From the NCBI RefSeq assembly GCF_042651465.1, contig NZ_JBHSCZ010000002.1:992001-1056000 (forward strand): a DNA stretch of 64,000 bases, given 5' to 3'. The notes under the pieces are model-generated. The model did not search any database. It had not been told where the DNA came from and saw only the letters and a program-made list of their open reading frames with translations. Shown piece by piece: positions 8,964 to 17,727 of the stretch. This stretch comes from Ferruginibacter yonginensis. GTDB taxonomy: Bacteria; Bacteroidota; Bacteroidia; Chitinophagales; Chitinophagaceae. Within the stretch, counting starts at the first letter, position 1. Each line of letters begins with the position of its first letter. The position numbers and the translations under genes are program-made.

Positions 8964-10514
8964 ATGACCAATACATTCACGGATACGTTGTTTCAATTGG
9001 TGCAGTCTTTGGAGAAGTCTGAAAAACGTCATTTTAAATTATTCATTAAACGTAATTCAGGTAACGAAGATTTAAAAATTATAGAGCTGTTTGATGCCTT
9101 AGATAAATTAACTTCTTACGATGAAGCGGTGTTGCTTAAAAAGCTTAAGAGTATTAAAAAACCGCAGTTGGCCAATATAAAAGTACATTTGTACAAACAG
9201 CTATTAGCTAGCTTGCGATTGCTTAAAAGTGCTGATAGTATTGATTTGCAGCTCAATGAACAATTTGATTATGCTCATATACTTTACAAAAAAGGGCTAT
9301 ACCACCAAAGTTTAAAAATTTTAGATAAGGCCAAAGAAACAGCCAAAGCCAATCAAAAGGTAAATTTTTTATTACAAGCCATCACTTTAGAAAAAAGGAT
9401 TGAAACCTTACATATCAATCGATCGATGCAGTTGAGGGCAGAGTTGTTAACTGCAGAAATTAACGAGGTGAACCATAAAATTGACAACCTCTCAAGGCTC
9501 AGTAATTTAGTAATGCTTTTGCACAGTTGGTTTATAAAAAACGGACATGTAAGAAACGCTGCCGATGTACAAAATGTAAAAGCATATTTAGAAGAACAAT
9601 TGCCTGCAAATGCATGGGAAGCGCAAGGCTTTTATGAAAGATTGTATTTATACCAAAGCTATAGTTGGTATGCCTATATATTGCAAGATTTTTTATTGTA
9701 TTTTAAATATGCTCAAAAGTGGGTGAATTTATTTGATGAACAACCTATGATGGTGAGGGTTGAAACGGGCCACTACATAAAAGGTTTTCATACATTATTG
9801 AATGCCTTATTTGATTTGAGAAGTTTTCACAGGTTTGATAAAGTATTAAAGCAGTTTGAAGCATTTGCAAAAACGGATAGGGTTCGGTTGCATGATAATT
9901 TTAGAACCCAAGCTTTCATTTATATAAATAGTGCCAAAATTAACCAGCATAATATGTTGGGAACATTTAAAGAAGGTATTGCAGAAGTGCCAGCCATTTT
10001 GCAACAGTTAGAAGAAGATGCTTTGTTTATTGATGAGCATCGCATTATGGTATTTAACTATAAAATTGCCAGTATGTATTTTGGAGATGGTAATTATGAT
10101 GTATGTATTGATTATCTCCAAAAAATTATTAATGAAAGCGGTGAAGTAAGAAACGATTTACAAAGCTATGCCCGTTTAATGCACCTTATTGCTCATTTTG
10201 AGTTAGGTAATTATGAATTGATGGAATCGTTGACAAAATCTGTTTACAGGTTTATGTCAAAAAAAGAAAGTTTTACGGTGGTGGAAGATGCTATGTTTAA
10301 GTTTTTAAGGAAGTCGTTCCACGTTTCAAAATCAATGTTGCAACATGAATTAGAGTTATTTCTGCATAAAATAAAAGATTTAGAGCGTAATCGTTTTGAA
10401 ACTAGGGTATTCGCCTATTTAGATATAATAAGTTGGCTTGAGGCAAAGGTTCATAAAAAACCGATGAGTGTTATTTTACATGAAAAATACTTGTCTTCTG
10501 TAAGTAAAAAGTAG
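8964..10514 (+). CDS. Cytoplasmic helical-repeat (TPR-like) protein of unknown function
   Basis: A 516-residue protein with no signal peptide or membrane segment. It is rich in Leu, Lys and aromatic residues and predicted to be all-helical. Segments such as YAHILYKKGLYHQSLKILDKA (around 110-130) and YDVCIDYLQKIINESGE (around 385) read like tetratricopeptide helices, but the repeats are degenerate. The N-terminus contains VQSLEKSEKRHFKLFIKR. I recognise this only as a protein type common in Bacteroidota; no catalytic motif is visible. Upstream at 8905-8912 there is a near-consensus -7 box (CATCTTTG). A scaffolding role is inference from the fold only. Confidence 0.75.
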   Translation: MTNTFTDTLFQLVQSLEKSEKRHFKLFIKRNSGNEDLKIIELFDALDKLTSYDEAVLLKKLKSIKKPQLANIKVHLYKQLLASLRLLKSADSIDLQLNEQFDYAHILYKKGLYHQSLKILDKAKETAKANQKVNFLLQAITLEKRIETLHINRSMQLRAELLTAEINEVNHKIDNLSRLSNLVMLLHSWFIKNGHVRNAADVQNVKAYLEEQLPANAWEAQGFYERLYLYQSYSWYAYILQDFLLYFKYAQKWVNLFDEQPMMVRVETGHYIKGFHTLLNALFDLRSFHRFDKVLKQFEAFAKTDRVRLHDNFRTQAFIYINSAKINQHNMLGTFKEGIAEVPAILQQLEEDALFIDEHRIMVFNYKIASMYFGDGNYDVCIDYLQKIINESGEVRNDLQSYARLMHLIAHFELGNYELMESLTKSVYRFMSKKESFTVVEDAMFKFLRKSFHVSKSMLQHELELFLHKIKDLERNRFETRVFAYLDIISWLEAKVHKKPMSVILHEKYLSSVSKK

Positions 10515-10534
10515 TCTATTTGTATAATAGACTA
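10513..10534 (+). terminator. Terminator-like hairpin after the helical-repeat gene
   Basis: AGTCTATT pairs with AATAGACT around TGTAT, overlapping the stop codon, with a T-rich stretch about 15 bases later. The remaining 10535-10772 gap is AT-rich and I see nothing else in it apart from presumed promoter DNA for the small secreted protein. Confidence 0.45.
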
Positions 10535-10772
10535 ATAAAAATCTCCTTTTTTTAATTTTTTTTCACTCTCCAAAAATGGTTGGGTATAATAAAATAAAAT
10601 CATTAAAACGCAATACAGTAAAGGGTTTCGTAAATAATATTTTTATTTTGGAATAAATAAATCAATAAAAATTCGATTTATTTATCCTTCCATGTGGGTG
10701 TAAGTTTACATTATGAAAGTGAAACACAATCAAATTATCGCTTTCAAATAAGTAACAAAAAAATCTAGAAGT

Positions 10773-11174
10773 ATGAAAAGTTTAAAAGTTTTAGCAACAG
10801 CAGTAACAGCATTTTTTGTGTTAATTGGTTCAGTAAATGCACAAAATTTTAAAGCAGTACGTTTTGTTGATGATAAAAATTTTGTAGTGAAGTATGAAGG
10901 TGTAGAAGATAATTACCTGGTTTTTAAAGTTGAGTTTAAAGCAGTTAGTAATAATGGCCTTTTAAGAATTAATGATAAATCAGAAGGTGAATTGTATTCA
11001 CAAAACTGGGTAAGCAAAGCACCTTACCAAATTTTTAAAATTGAAAAGAAAGATGGTCAACAAATTGTTTTCAATTTTTCAACAGGTGGAAAAGAATATC
11101 AAAAATCATTTACAGCAAATACAAAAGTAGTAGAAGATGTTACTGTTAAGGAAGATGCCTTGGTAACACTCTAA
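10773..11174 (+). CDS. Small secreted protein, unknown function
   Basis: A 133-residue protein with a clear signal peptide (MKSLKVLATAVTAFFVLIGSVNAQ, cleavage after AQ). The mature part of about 109 residues is Lys/Val/Phe-rich with alternating beta-strand character (FVDDKNFVVKYEGVEDNYLVFKVEF), suggesting a small beta-sandwich. It has no cysteines, catalytic motif or lipobox. I do not recognise the family. It lies between two unrelated genes with separate spacing on both sides, so context gives no clue. Confidence 0.7.
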   Translation: MKSLKVLATAVTAFFVLIGSVNAQNFKAVRFVDDKNFVVKYEGVEDNYLVFKVEFKAVSNNGLLRINDKSEGELYSQNWVSKAPYQIFKIEKKDGQQIVFNFSTGGKEYQKSFTANTKVVEDVTVKEDALVTL

Positions 11175-11246
11175 TAAAAATATTGAAACTTAGTAGGATA
11201 GTGGTAATATCTGAAGTTTTGGTTTTAATTCGGTCTCAACAAATTT

Positions 11247-11278
11247 ATGCGTTGCAATTTTTCTAAATTGGAACGCAT
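11247..11278. terminator. Strong hairpin spanning the stop codon of the Gfo/Idh gene
   Basis: ATGCGTTGCAATTT (11247-11260) pairs with AAATTGGAACGCAT (11265-11278) with one mismatch and a 4-base loop. The TAG stop of the minus-strand gene (11263-11265) lies at the loop. The T tract is weak in both directions, so the terminator role is probable but not certain. Confidence 0.55.
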
Positions 11279-12282
11279 TGTTGTTTTATAGCCTCAATAA
11301 TTTTTATTTGTGCTACCACCTGCGCTGGTGCTACTATTAATGGTTCATTATTATTGATTGCATTTGCTAAGTTGTCAAATAGTAACATCCAATTTCCTTT
11401 TTCGGTTGTTACGGTACCTTGCAATTCAATACCATTAATGGTGGTGGTTATACTTCCTTTTTGTATTATTGGTTCCACACCAAATGTATCATCTGTTGGT
11501 TGTAAGCCTAATTTTAATTGATCTTCCTGTACATCAATACCATACTTTATAAATGACCCTTCGGTGCCATGTAAAATATATCGAGGTGTATCAGCTTTTA
11601 CTAATAAACTTGAACGTAGCTGTACTTTCAGAGTTTTGTAATGCAATGTAATATCAAAGGCATCATCAATTGATGAATTTACTCTTTGTGTAAAAGTGTA
11701 GCCTTCTACTTTAAGTGGCTCACCAAAAAGTGCAATTGCTTGATCAATTATATGTGCTCCTAAATCGTAAATAATACCGCTACTTGGGGCAGGGGTTTCT
11801 TTCCATTTTTTTGGGTTGAGTAATGGTTTGTATCGGTTATATTGAATTTGAACATTTACCAAACTGCCTAATACATTACTTTGTACGATTTTTTGAATGG
11901 TTAAAAAATCACTATCAAAACGCCTATTTTGAAAAATAGCGATTACTTTATTTTGTTGCTTCGCTATATTTATTAATGTGGTAGCTTCTTCAACGGTAGC
12001 AGTAAATGGTTTTTCAACCAATACATGCTTATTTGCTAACAATACTTTTTTAGCATATTCAAAATGTGTTTCGTTGGGCGAACAAATACTTACCAAGTCA
12101 ATACCATCATCATTTAAAACAGCCTCAATATTTTTTTCAACTTTTACATTTGGAAAAAACAAAGCCGGATTTTGACTGTTACTTACAATTGTTTTCAGTT
12201 CAAATGCATGGTTTGCTTCGAAAAATGGGGCTTGTAAATACCTGCCAGATAATCCAAAGCCTATTATAGCAACATTAATCAT
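11263..12282 (-). CDS. Gfo/Idh/MocA family NAD(P)-dependent oxidoreductase
   Basis: A 339-residue sugar- or polyol-type dehydrogenase. The N-terminal Rossmann fold has VAIIGFGLSGRYLQAPFF with the GxGxxG-like motif, then SICSPNETHFEYAKKVLLANKHVLVEKPF. That contains the invariant EKP that places the catalytic lysine. The second domain has YDLGAHIIDQAIALFGEP, the DxGxHxxD substrate motif. The overall pattern resembles the YdgJ/IolU/YhhX subgroup (NADP-dependent scyllo-inositol dehydrogenase and relatives), but substrate cannot be fixed from sequence. It stands alone, with a separate unit on each side. Confidence 0.88.
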   Translation of the reverse strand: MINVAIIGFGLSGRYLQAPFFEANHAFELKTIVSNSQNPALFFPNVKVEKNIEAVLNDDGIDLVSICSPNETHFEYAKKVLLANKHVLVEKPFTATVEEATTLINIAKQQNKVIAIFQNRRFDSDFLTIQKIVQSNVLGSLVNVQIQYNRYKPLLNPKKWKETPAPSSGIIYDLGAHIIDQAIALFGEPLKVEGYTFTQRVNSSIDDAFDITLHYKTLKVQLRSSLLVKADTPRYILHGTEGSFIKYGIDVQEDQLKLGLQPTDDTFGVEPIIQKGSITTTINGIELQGTVTTEKGNWMLLFDNLANAINNNEPLIVAPAQVVAQIKIIEAIKQQCVPI

Positions 12283-12409
12283 ATCAATAATTTAAGCTTA
12301 AATATACAAATAAGTAAAGCCACATATGTTTATGTGTTCATAACAATTGGTTATCATTTCTTTAATTATTCACTTACAATTTCTTAACACTCACTTGAGA
12401 AATTGCATC

Positions 12410-13093
12410 ATGAAATGGATTGCAAAAAATGAAACATCGCCATTAATTAGTTTTTATTTGACATTATGTTCTTTGGTGTTTTTATTTACTTTCCTTATTA
12501 TTTTATTGGTTGAGCCAATACAACTTCATAGTAAAGTAAACAGTTTTCATTCAACATATTTTGATTATTTTTTTTCGATGATTACGCATTTGGGTGATGG
12601 AATGTGTGCTATTTTAATATGCATCATTTTATTTTTTAGAAATACAATGTTAGCTATTAAAATGATGTTGGCTTTGCTACTTATTTCGTTATTAATATGG
12701 ATCAGTAAATTTTATTTGTTTCCCGATGCAAATAGGCCAGTTGCTGTTTTTAGGGACTTAGGTAAACCATTATATATCATCAATCATGTTAAAATGAATC
12801 TTAGTCGAACATTCCCTTCTGGACATGCTTCAACAGCATTTTTAATTGGTTGTACGCTTGCTTATTTGAGTGAGAAAATTTGGTGGCAATTGTTGTGTGC
12901 TAGTTTCTCAATTATGGTAGCTTTTTCAAGAGTGTACTTATCACAACATTTTACTGAAGATGTATTAGCAGGTGGTATCATAGGCTTAGTAATTACTTTT
13001 TTAGTATTGCACCCTAAACTCAATTGGCGTAAATATTTGGATGGGGTAAAACTAAATAAAAACACACCTAAAAATACTATTCATGCAAATTGA
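12410..13093 (+). CDS. PAP2-family membrane phosphatase
   Basis: An integral membrane lipid phosphatase of the phosphatidic-acid phosphatase type 2 superfamily, about 227 residues. The three catalytic motifs are in order: KFYLFPDANRP (KxxxxxxRP), FPSGHAST (PSGH) and SRVYLSQHFTEDVLAGG (SRxxxxxHxxxD). I start at ATG 12410 (MKWIAKNE); a longer frame opens with TTG at 12347 but adds hydrophobic residues not expected here. Likely substrates are undecaprenyl diphosphate or another lipid phosphate at the periplasmic face. The stop overlaps the next gene's start by 11 bp, and together with the glycosyltransferase after that it suggests an envelope lipid or lipopolysaccharide modification operon. Confidence 0.88.
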   Translation: MKWIAKNETSPLISFYLTLCSLVFLFTFLIILLVEPIQLHSKVNSFHSTYFDYFFSMITHLGDGMCAILICIILFFRNTMLAIKMMLALLLISLLIWISKFYLFPDANRPVAVFRDLGKPLYIINHVKMNLSRTFPSGHASTAFLIGCTLAYLSEKIWWQLLCASFSIMVAFSRVYLSQHFTEDVLAGGIIGLVITFLVLHPKLNWRKYLDGVKLNKNTPKNTIHAN

Positions 13094-13988
13094 TATTTCA
13101 GTAAAAAATAATGTAGGTTTTAGTAATACTGCTAAATTAATTTTAAAAATAATAATAAGCCTTGCTTGCTTAATGTATGTTTATTATAAATTATCATGGG
13201 AAACAATAGTATCGGTTTTATATACAACAAATTGGTTATGGATATTGGCGGCAATTGGTATTTTTATTGTTTCAAAAATTTTATCTGCATATAGGCTTCA
13301 TCAATTTTTTAGTGCAACAGGTACAAAAATTACTCACAACAATAACATCAGGCTTTATTGGTTAGGTATGTTTTATAATCAGTTTTTGCCAGGATCAATA
13401 AGTGGCGATGCCTTTAAAGTTGCTTATCTTTTTAAGAAAAAGTTAGGAACAGTAAAGTGGCTTACATGGAGTATTTTATTAGATAGAGTGAGTGGTGTTA
13501 CTGCGTTAACTTTTATTGCTAGTATTATCTGGTTATGTTTATTTAGGTTAAATGTTATTTCAATATTAGTGTTAACCGTTGCGCTATCTATTATTGGAAT
13601 TTATTTTTTAGTACTTCACTTTTTTATGAACTCATTTCGGTTGATAAAATTTGATAGTTTTTATTGGAGTATAGCGGTACAGTTTTTACAAATGGTTTGT
13701 ATGTTTTTTATTTTGAATGCTCTTGGTAGTAATAATATTTTGCAGTTATTGTTTATATTTTCTGTTGCTAGTATAGTAGCAGTGTTGCCATTAAGTATTG
13801 GTGGCATAGGTGCTAGAGAAATTGTTTTTTTGTGGGGAGCGCATTGGTTAGATATAGATGCAGCAGCAGCAGTTACTGCTGGCTTTCTATTTTATTTGGT
13901 TAATTTATTGGCAGCATTACCTGGTTGCTATTTTATTTTTTCTGACCCTTTTAAAACTACACATGAAGCTGTTGATGCATTGGTTTAA
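13083..13988 (+). CDS. Flippase-like / LPG-synthase-type transmembrane protein (UPF0104)
   Basis: A 301-residue polytopic membrane protein with about eight hydrophobic segments. Family hallmarks are NQFLPGSISGDAFKVAYLFKK, WSILLDRVSG, and IGGIGAREIVFLW near the C-terminus. All are typical of the lysylphosphatidylglycerol-synthase transmembrane domain (YbhN/AglD-like), here without the aminoacyl transfer domain. Such stand-alone proteins are often found beside glycosyltransferases and may move lipid-linked sugars or phospholipids; the exact role is unknown. It starts inside the end of the PAP2 gene (11-bp overlap), and its own end overlaps the next gene, so translation is probably coupled across all three. 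Confidence 0.82.
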   Translation: MQIDISVKNNVGFSNTAKLILKIIISLACLMYVYYKLSWETIVSVLYTTNWLWILAAIGIFIVSKILSAYRLHQFFSATGTKITHNNNIRLYWLGMFYNQFLPGSISGDAFKVAYLFKKKLGTVKWLTWSILLDRVSGVTALTFIASIIWLCLFRLNVISILVLTVALSIIGIYFLVLHFFMNSFRLIKFDSFYWSIAVQFLQMVCMFFILNALGSNNILQLLFIFSVASIVAVLPLSIGGIGAREIVFLWGAHWLDIDAAAAVTAGFLFYLVNLLAALPGCYFIFSDPFKTTHEAVDALV

Positions 13989-15519
13989 AAAACCTATTTT
14001 TCTGTATGCTTATGTTGCGGTGGTTTTATTAGGTAACCTAAACCAGCCTACAATTTATATATTAGATGAAGCTCGAAATGCACAATGTGCAAGAGAAATG
14101 CTACAGCAACATGAATGGATAGTACCCACTTTCAACAATGAGTTAAGGGCACAAAAACCACCCTTACATTATTATGCGATGAAGTTGGGTTACACTTTGC
14201 TAGGTAGTAATAGTATGGGTGCTCGTCTATTTTCAGTGTTAGCTGGGTTATTTACCATTGTAATTATTTATAGGTTTGTTAAAAGAATTGGAGGTGAGCA
14301 ATGGGCAATTGCTGCAGTATGGGCTTTAGCTTTGTCAACCCATTTTTTATTTGAATGTCGATTGGCAGTTCCCGATCCATATTTAATTTTTTTTAATACA
14401 GCTTGTTTAGTTTGCTTATTTTATTACCAACAACGGCAACAATTTTATTTTTTGTATGCTGCTAGTTTTTTAGCGGCTTTATCTGTTTTATGTAAAGGCC
14501 CAGTTGGTGTTGCATTGCCGATTATTAGTTTTTTTATATTCGCTGTTTTTAAAAAGAATTATAAAAGTATTTTTAATTTTCACATTCTGTTTGCTGTTGT
14601 TTTCTTTTTTATAATTGCCTTGCCTTGGTTTTACCTTGTTCATCAATACACAAACGGAGATTTTACAACATTATTTTTTTTAAAGCATAATGTAGATCGT
14701 TTTAAGGCACCTATGGAAGGACATGGTGGAGTATTTATTTTGATTTGGCTTTTTGCTTTAATAGGTTTAATGCCAGCAGCAGCTTGGTTGTTTAATGTAA
14801 AAATATTGAAGACTCAATTTATTGAAAATGATTTATTTAAATTTTCTAGTATTGTTGTTTTAGTTTATTTGATTTTTTATTGTGTGGCTGGAACTAAATT
14901 ACCCAATTATGCGATGCCATGTTATCCGTTTGCTGCTATAATAATTGGTCAGTTATTTTTGTATTGGTATCACCAACCCAACGTAAATAAAAGGATATAT
15001 TTTTTTATTGCTTTATTTTATTTGATACTTACTGTTGCCGTTTTTTTTCTTTTAAAAAATGATAGGCTAACACAAAAGTTAGCTTGGGTAAGTTTTAGTA
15101 TCATTATTTTACCTATTGGTTGTTTTGTGGCATGGTTTATAAATGCAAAACATAAGGCACTGTCTGTTTCAGTGTTTTTGATTGCCACTATTCTTTTTAA
15201 TATAGTGCTGTTGTTATTTGCATACCCAGCATTGTATCAACTCAACCCTGTAGAGCAAACAAAACATGTGTGGCAACAACAAAATGAAATAGTGGCTTAC
15301 AAAATTTATAATCCTGCTTATAATTTTTACTTAAATAAAAATATCGTAGTTTTTGATTCAGTTACTCTACTTAATATTTATTTAAAGCAACATCCTTCAA
15401 CACTTGTTCTTTCTAGAGAAAATTATTTACCAGAGTTATCAAGTTTATCATTGCAATTAAAAGCGCATGCTAAAGATATTTTTGAAAATCCTACTACAGT
15501 AATATTAGGAAAGCCTTAA
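13963..15519 (+). CDS. ArnT/GT39-like lipid-linked sugar glycosyltransferase
   Basis: A polytopic membrane glycosyltransferase of about 518 residues. Early in the first periplasmic loop is LDEARNAQCAREMLQQHEWIVPTFN, the acidic DE(A/S)R motif that coordinates the polyprenyl-phosphate sugar donor in ArnT-like enzymes, followed by QKPPLHYYAMKLGYTLLGSNSMGARL. KLPNYAMPCYPF is the conserved KxPxYxxP stretch. I choose ATG 13963 (26-bp overlap with the preceding gene); ATG 13975 is equally possible, and a longer frame from 13858 would run deep inside that gene. The enzyme likely transfers a sugar from undecaprenyl phosphate to a lipid or protein in the periplasm. Its stop overlaps that of the convergent gene by 3 bp. 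Confidence 0.87.
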   Translation: MKLLMHWFKKPIFLYAYVAVVLLGNLNQPTIYILDEARNAQCAREMLQQHEWIVPTFNNELRAQKPPLHYYAMKLGYTLLGSNSMGARLFSVLAGLFTIVIIYRFVKRIGGEQWAIAAVWALALSTHFLFECRLAVPDPYLIFFNTACLVCLFYYQQRQQFYFLYAASFLAALSVLCKGPVGVALPIISFFIFAVFKKNYKSIFNFHILFAVVFFFIIALPWFYLVHQYTNGDFTTLFFLKHNVDRFKAPMEGHGGVFILIWLFALIGLMPAAAWLFNVKILKTQFIENDLFKFSSIVVLVYLIFYCVAGTKLPNYAMPCYPFAAIIIGQLFLYWYHQPNVNKRIYFFIALFYLILTVAVFFLLKNDRLTQKLAWVSFSIIILPIGCFVAWFINAKHKALSVSVFLIATILFNIVLLLFAYPALYQLNPVEQTKHVWQQQNEIVAYKIYNPAYNFYLNKNIVVFDSVTLLNIYLKQHPSTLVLSRENYLPELSSLSLQLKAHAKDIFENPTTVILGKP

Positions 15520-16775
15520 TGTAAATATTGTTTTACATCTTTTAATTCAACTGCACGTTGTTCATCATCCAATTCTATCACTATTAAATAACCTTTGGGT
15601 CCACCAGCTTTTTGTATGGCTTGCGTTAATAGTAATTGATCACTTTGTTGTATTTGTCCTGTAGTATTGCCCCAAAACTCGGTGGTAGCAAGGCAACCGG
15701 CAGTGGGGGTTAATGGGTAATAGGTTTCGTTTTTATAGTAAGATGGATCAATAGTTGTGCCGTGTGCTATTATTTCGTTACGACCAGCTTTGCCAGCGAA
15801 ATAAGAGCCGTATAGGGGATGATATTGTTGCAATGGCTTTGGAAGTAAATTACAATATTGTTCCAGCGTCCACGTAGTATCTACTAACTGATTATTAATA
15901 GTGACTTTACAATATTCATACGGCATTGATAATTGAATATTGGTACTCGGGCCAATAAAAAAACTTTTAGAAGTATCAAAACCTGTGAGTTTAAAAATAC
16001 CCTGTGGCGTATTGCCTAAGCTAATATAACTTGGCATATTGCTAGCACTTCTTGCTAATTGTGGTACACTAAAAAAAGTATTGTCATCATGCTTTAAAAA
16101 AGAGCCATCTGGTTTTCTAACAATTACAATGCCGGGGTAATTTCTATTTTTTCTTTGTAAACTAAATACCAATAAATGTTTAGGCAAATAATTTGTATCA
16201 AAAAAAGATGATATAGCAGTTATGTTTTTTGGTTGTAATTGATTTTCTAAATTGTACAATAATTCTTGTAATACTACTTCTTCTTTATTTGCTTTTAGTA
16301 AGATGGTAATTTCATTTATCCATTTGTGGAGGTTATTGCTATCCGCATGTTGCATTAAATAATGTAATGCCATTGCTTTTAAAGTAACATCATCTTTGCT
16401 ATTGTTATAAATATATGTAACTGCTTTTTTGTATTGATTTGGGTAATCACTATTAATTAATTCTAAAAAACTACGCCAAAAATGAGGGCTAGCTACCTGG
16501 ATGTTGTTGGCTATATTGTCGAGTTTTTGTTTTACAACATCAGCTTTATACTTAATTAAATTAATGTTGTTAAAGCAATTAAGCCATGCATCTTCATTTG
16601 TTATAGGCAGTTGTATATTTTTTTCAATACTATTTACTAAAGTAGTATAAAATTTAGTTCGCTTACTAGCTACAGCGTCTTTAAAAACAGGCAGGTTGTT
16701 TTGTGCAAGTATTAATAAGTTACAGCAAACGGTAAACGTTGTAAGTAGCACATATTTTAACTGATTACTGTACAT
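15516..16775 (-). CDS. Secreted protein with L,D-transpeptidase (YkuD)-like signature
   Basis: A 419-residue exported protein with signal peptide MYSNQLKYVLLTTFTVCCNLLILAQ. The first 200 residues are helical and unrecognised. From about 210 the sequence becomes beta-rich, including NTPQGIFKLTG, then EIIAHGTTIDP and, about 20 residues later, LTPTAGCLATTEFWG. The HGT...(S/T)xGC spacing resembles the catalytic His and Cys of YkuD L,D-transpeptidases, which crosslink peptidoglycan or attach proteins to it. I treat this as probable, since the usual SHGC context is altered. The start ATG lies within the last codons of the upstream esterase-like gene (11-bp overlap), so the two form an operon. Confidence 0.6.
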   Translation of the reverse strand: MYSNQLKYVLLTTFTVCCNLLILAQNNLPVFKDAVASKRTKFYTTLVNSIEKNIQLPITNEDAWLNCFNNINLIKYKADVVKQKLDNIANNIQVASPHFWRSFLELINSDYPNQYKKAVTYIYNNSKDDVTLKAMALHYLMQHADSNNLHKWINEITILLKANKEEVVLQELLYNLENQLQPKNITAISSFFDTNYLPKHLLVFSLQRKNRNYPGIVIVRKPDGSFLKHDDNTFFSVPQLARSASNMPSYISLGNTPQGIFKLTGFDTSKSFFIGPSTNIQLSMPYEYCKVTINNQLVDTTWTLEQYCNLLPKPLQQYHPLYGSYFAGKAGRNEIIAHGTTIDPSYYKNETYYPLTPTAGCLATTEFWGNTTGQIQQSDQLLLTQAIQKAGGPKGYLIVIELDDEQRAVELKDVKQYLH

Positions 16776-17646
16776 ATTGGGTTAGAAAGCTTTCTATTTT
16801 GTTAAAGGTATCAATTAAGTTGCTACCCGTCCAACCATGGCCTTCATTTGGGTAAATGGTGTATTGCACCGTAATATTGTTTTGTACCAACTTATCTCTT
16901 AATGCTGTTGACTGACTCGTTTTTACCAAAAAATCGCTACTGCCACCATGAAATATAATAGTTGGGATAGTACTGCTTGTAACAAAATTTATGGGGCTAC
17001 TGCTGTTGTATAATGTTGCATTGCTAGCTGGTGTGCCATTTAATAATAATGCAATAGATGAACTTGGTGCAAGCGGCGATGCTGGGTCATTATACATAGC
17101 CGTCATATCTGTTGGGCCAAATAAATCAACCACGGCTTTTATATTATTGTTTGAATTGTATTTGTAAGATTGTAATAAGGCTAAGTGTGCACCTGCACTA
17201 GCGCCTAATGCTACAGTTTTATTTGATATAATAAATTCATTACTTTTTGAAGCAATAAAATCAAATGCAGCTTTTACATCTTGCTCTTGTGTGGGGAAAG
17301 TATTGGTTGCTGGTGCAGCTGCTAAACGATAATTAATATTTGCAATGGCATAAGTTGGCAGCCTTCTTTTAAGCGTATCTACAAAACTGTTGAAATCAGC
17401 TTTATCACCACTGCTCCAAGCGCCTCCATGTATCAATACAATTGTTTTAGTTGAAGCAGTATTTCTGTTAGCCGGTAAATAAATATCCATTTTTTGTGCT
17501 GCATCAGTACCATATGCAACATTAAGCAAACTTGTTGCTACTACATTATTATTTGTTTGTGGTATGCTGCCAGTACTTTCATCTTTACCACAAGCAGCTA
17601 ACATTAAAGTGGTACACAAAATTGCTAACCTGACGTAACTACGCAT
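16765..17646 (-). CDS. Alpha/beta-hydrolase lipoprotein, esterase/BD-FAE-like
   Basis: A 293-residue outer-surface or periplasmic esterase-like protein. ATG 17646 gives MRSYVRLAILCTTLMLAACGK, a lipoprotein signal with lipobox LAAC; an in-frame TTG at 17664 is less likely. The hydrolase core has the oxyanion motif LIHGGAW, nucleophile elbow LGASAGAH (GxSxG), an acid region FLVKTSQSTALRDKL, and a C-terminal GHGWTG supplying the histidine. This pattern fits carboxylesterases of the BD-FAE/acetyl-xylan-esterase-like group. The substrate is unknown. It is first in a two-gene unit with the YkuD-like protein and lies just after the aspS terminator. Confidence 0.85.
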   Translation of the reverse strand: MRSYVRLAILCTTLMLAACGKDESTGSIPQTNNNVVATSLLNVAYGTDAAQKMDIYLPANRNTASTKTIVLIHGGAWSSGDKADFNSFVDTLKRRLPTYAIANINYRLAAAPATNTFPTQEQDVKAAFDFIASKSNEFIISNKTVALGASAGAHLALLQSYKYNSNNNIKAVVDLFGPTDMTAMYNDPASPLAPSSSIALLLNGTPASNATLYNSSSPINFVTSSTIPTIIFHGGSSDFLVKTSQSTALRDKLVQNNITVQYTIYPNEGHGWTGSNLIDTFNKIESFLTQYVQ

Positions 17647-17647
17647 A

Positions 17648-17683
17648 AAAAAAGTTTTAAGCAAATTAATACTTAAAACTTTT
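17648..17683 (-). terminator. Rho-independent terminator after aspS
   Basis: AAAAGTTTTAAG (17650-17661) pairs perfectly with CTTAAAACTTTT (17672-17683). On the minus strand the stem runs into seven T residues. It separates aspS from the esterase-like gene, whose start is at 17646, so that gene needs its own promoter or readthrough. Confidence 0.75.
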
Positions 17684-17727
17684 AGTTTAATAAAATGTAT
17701 GTGAAATATGTTAATACGTATATAAAA

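Noticed and set aside
13858..13962. Upstream extension of the ArnT-like gene
   Set aside because: The 35 extra codons lie wholly inside the preceding flippase-like gene; starts at 13963 or 13975 fit better.
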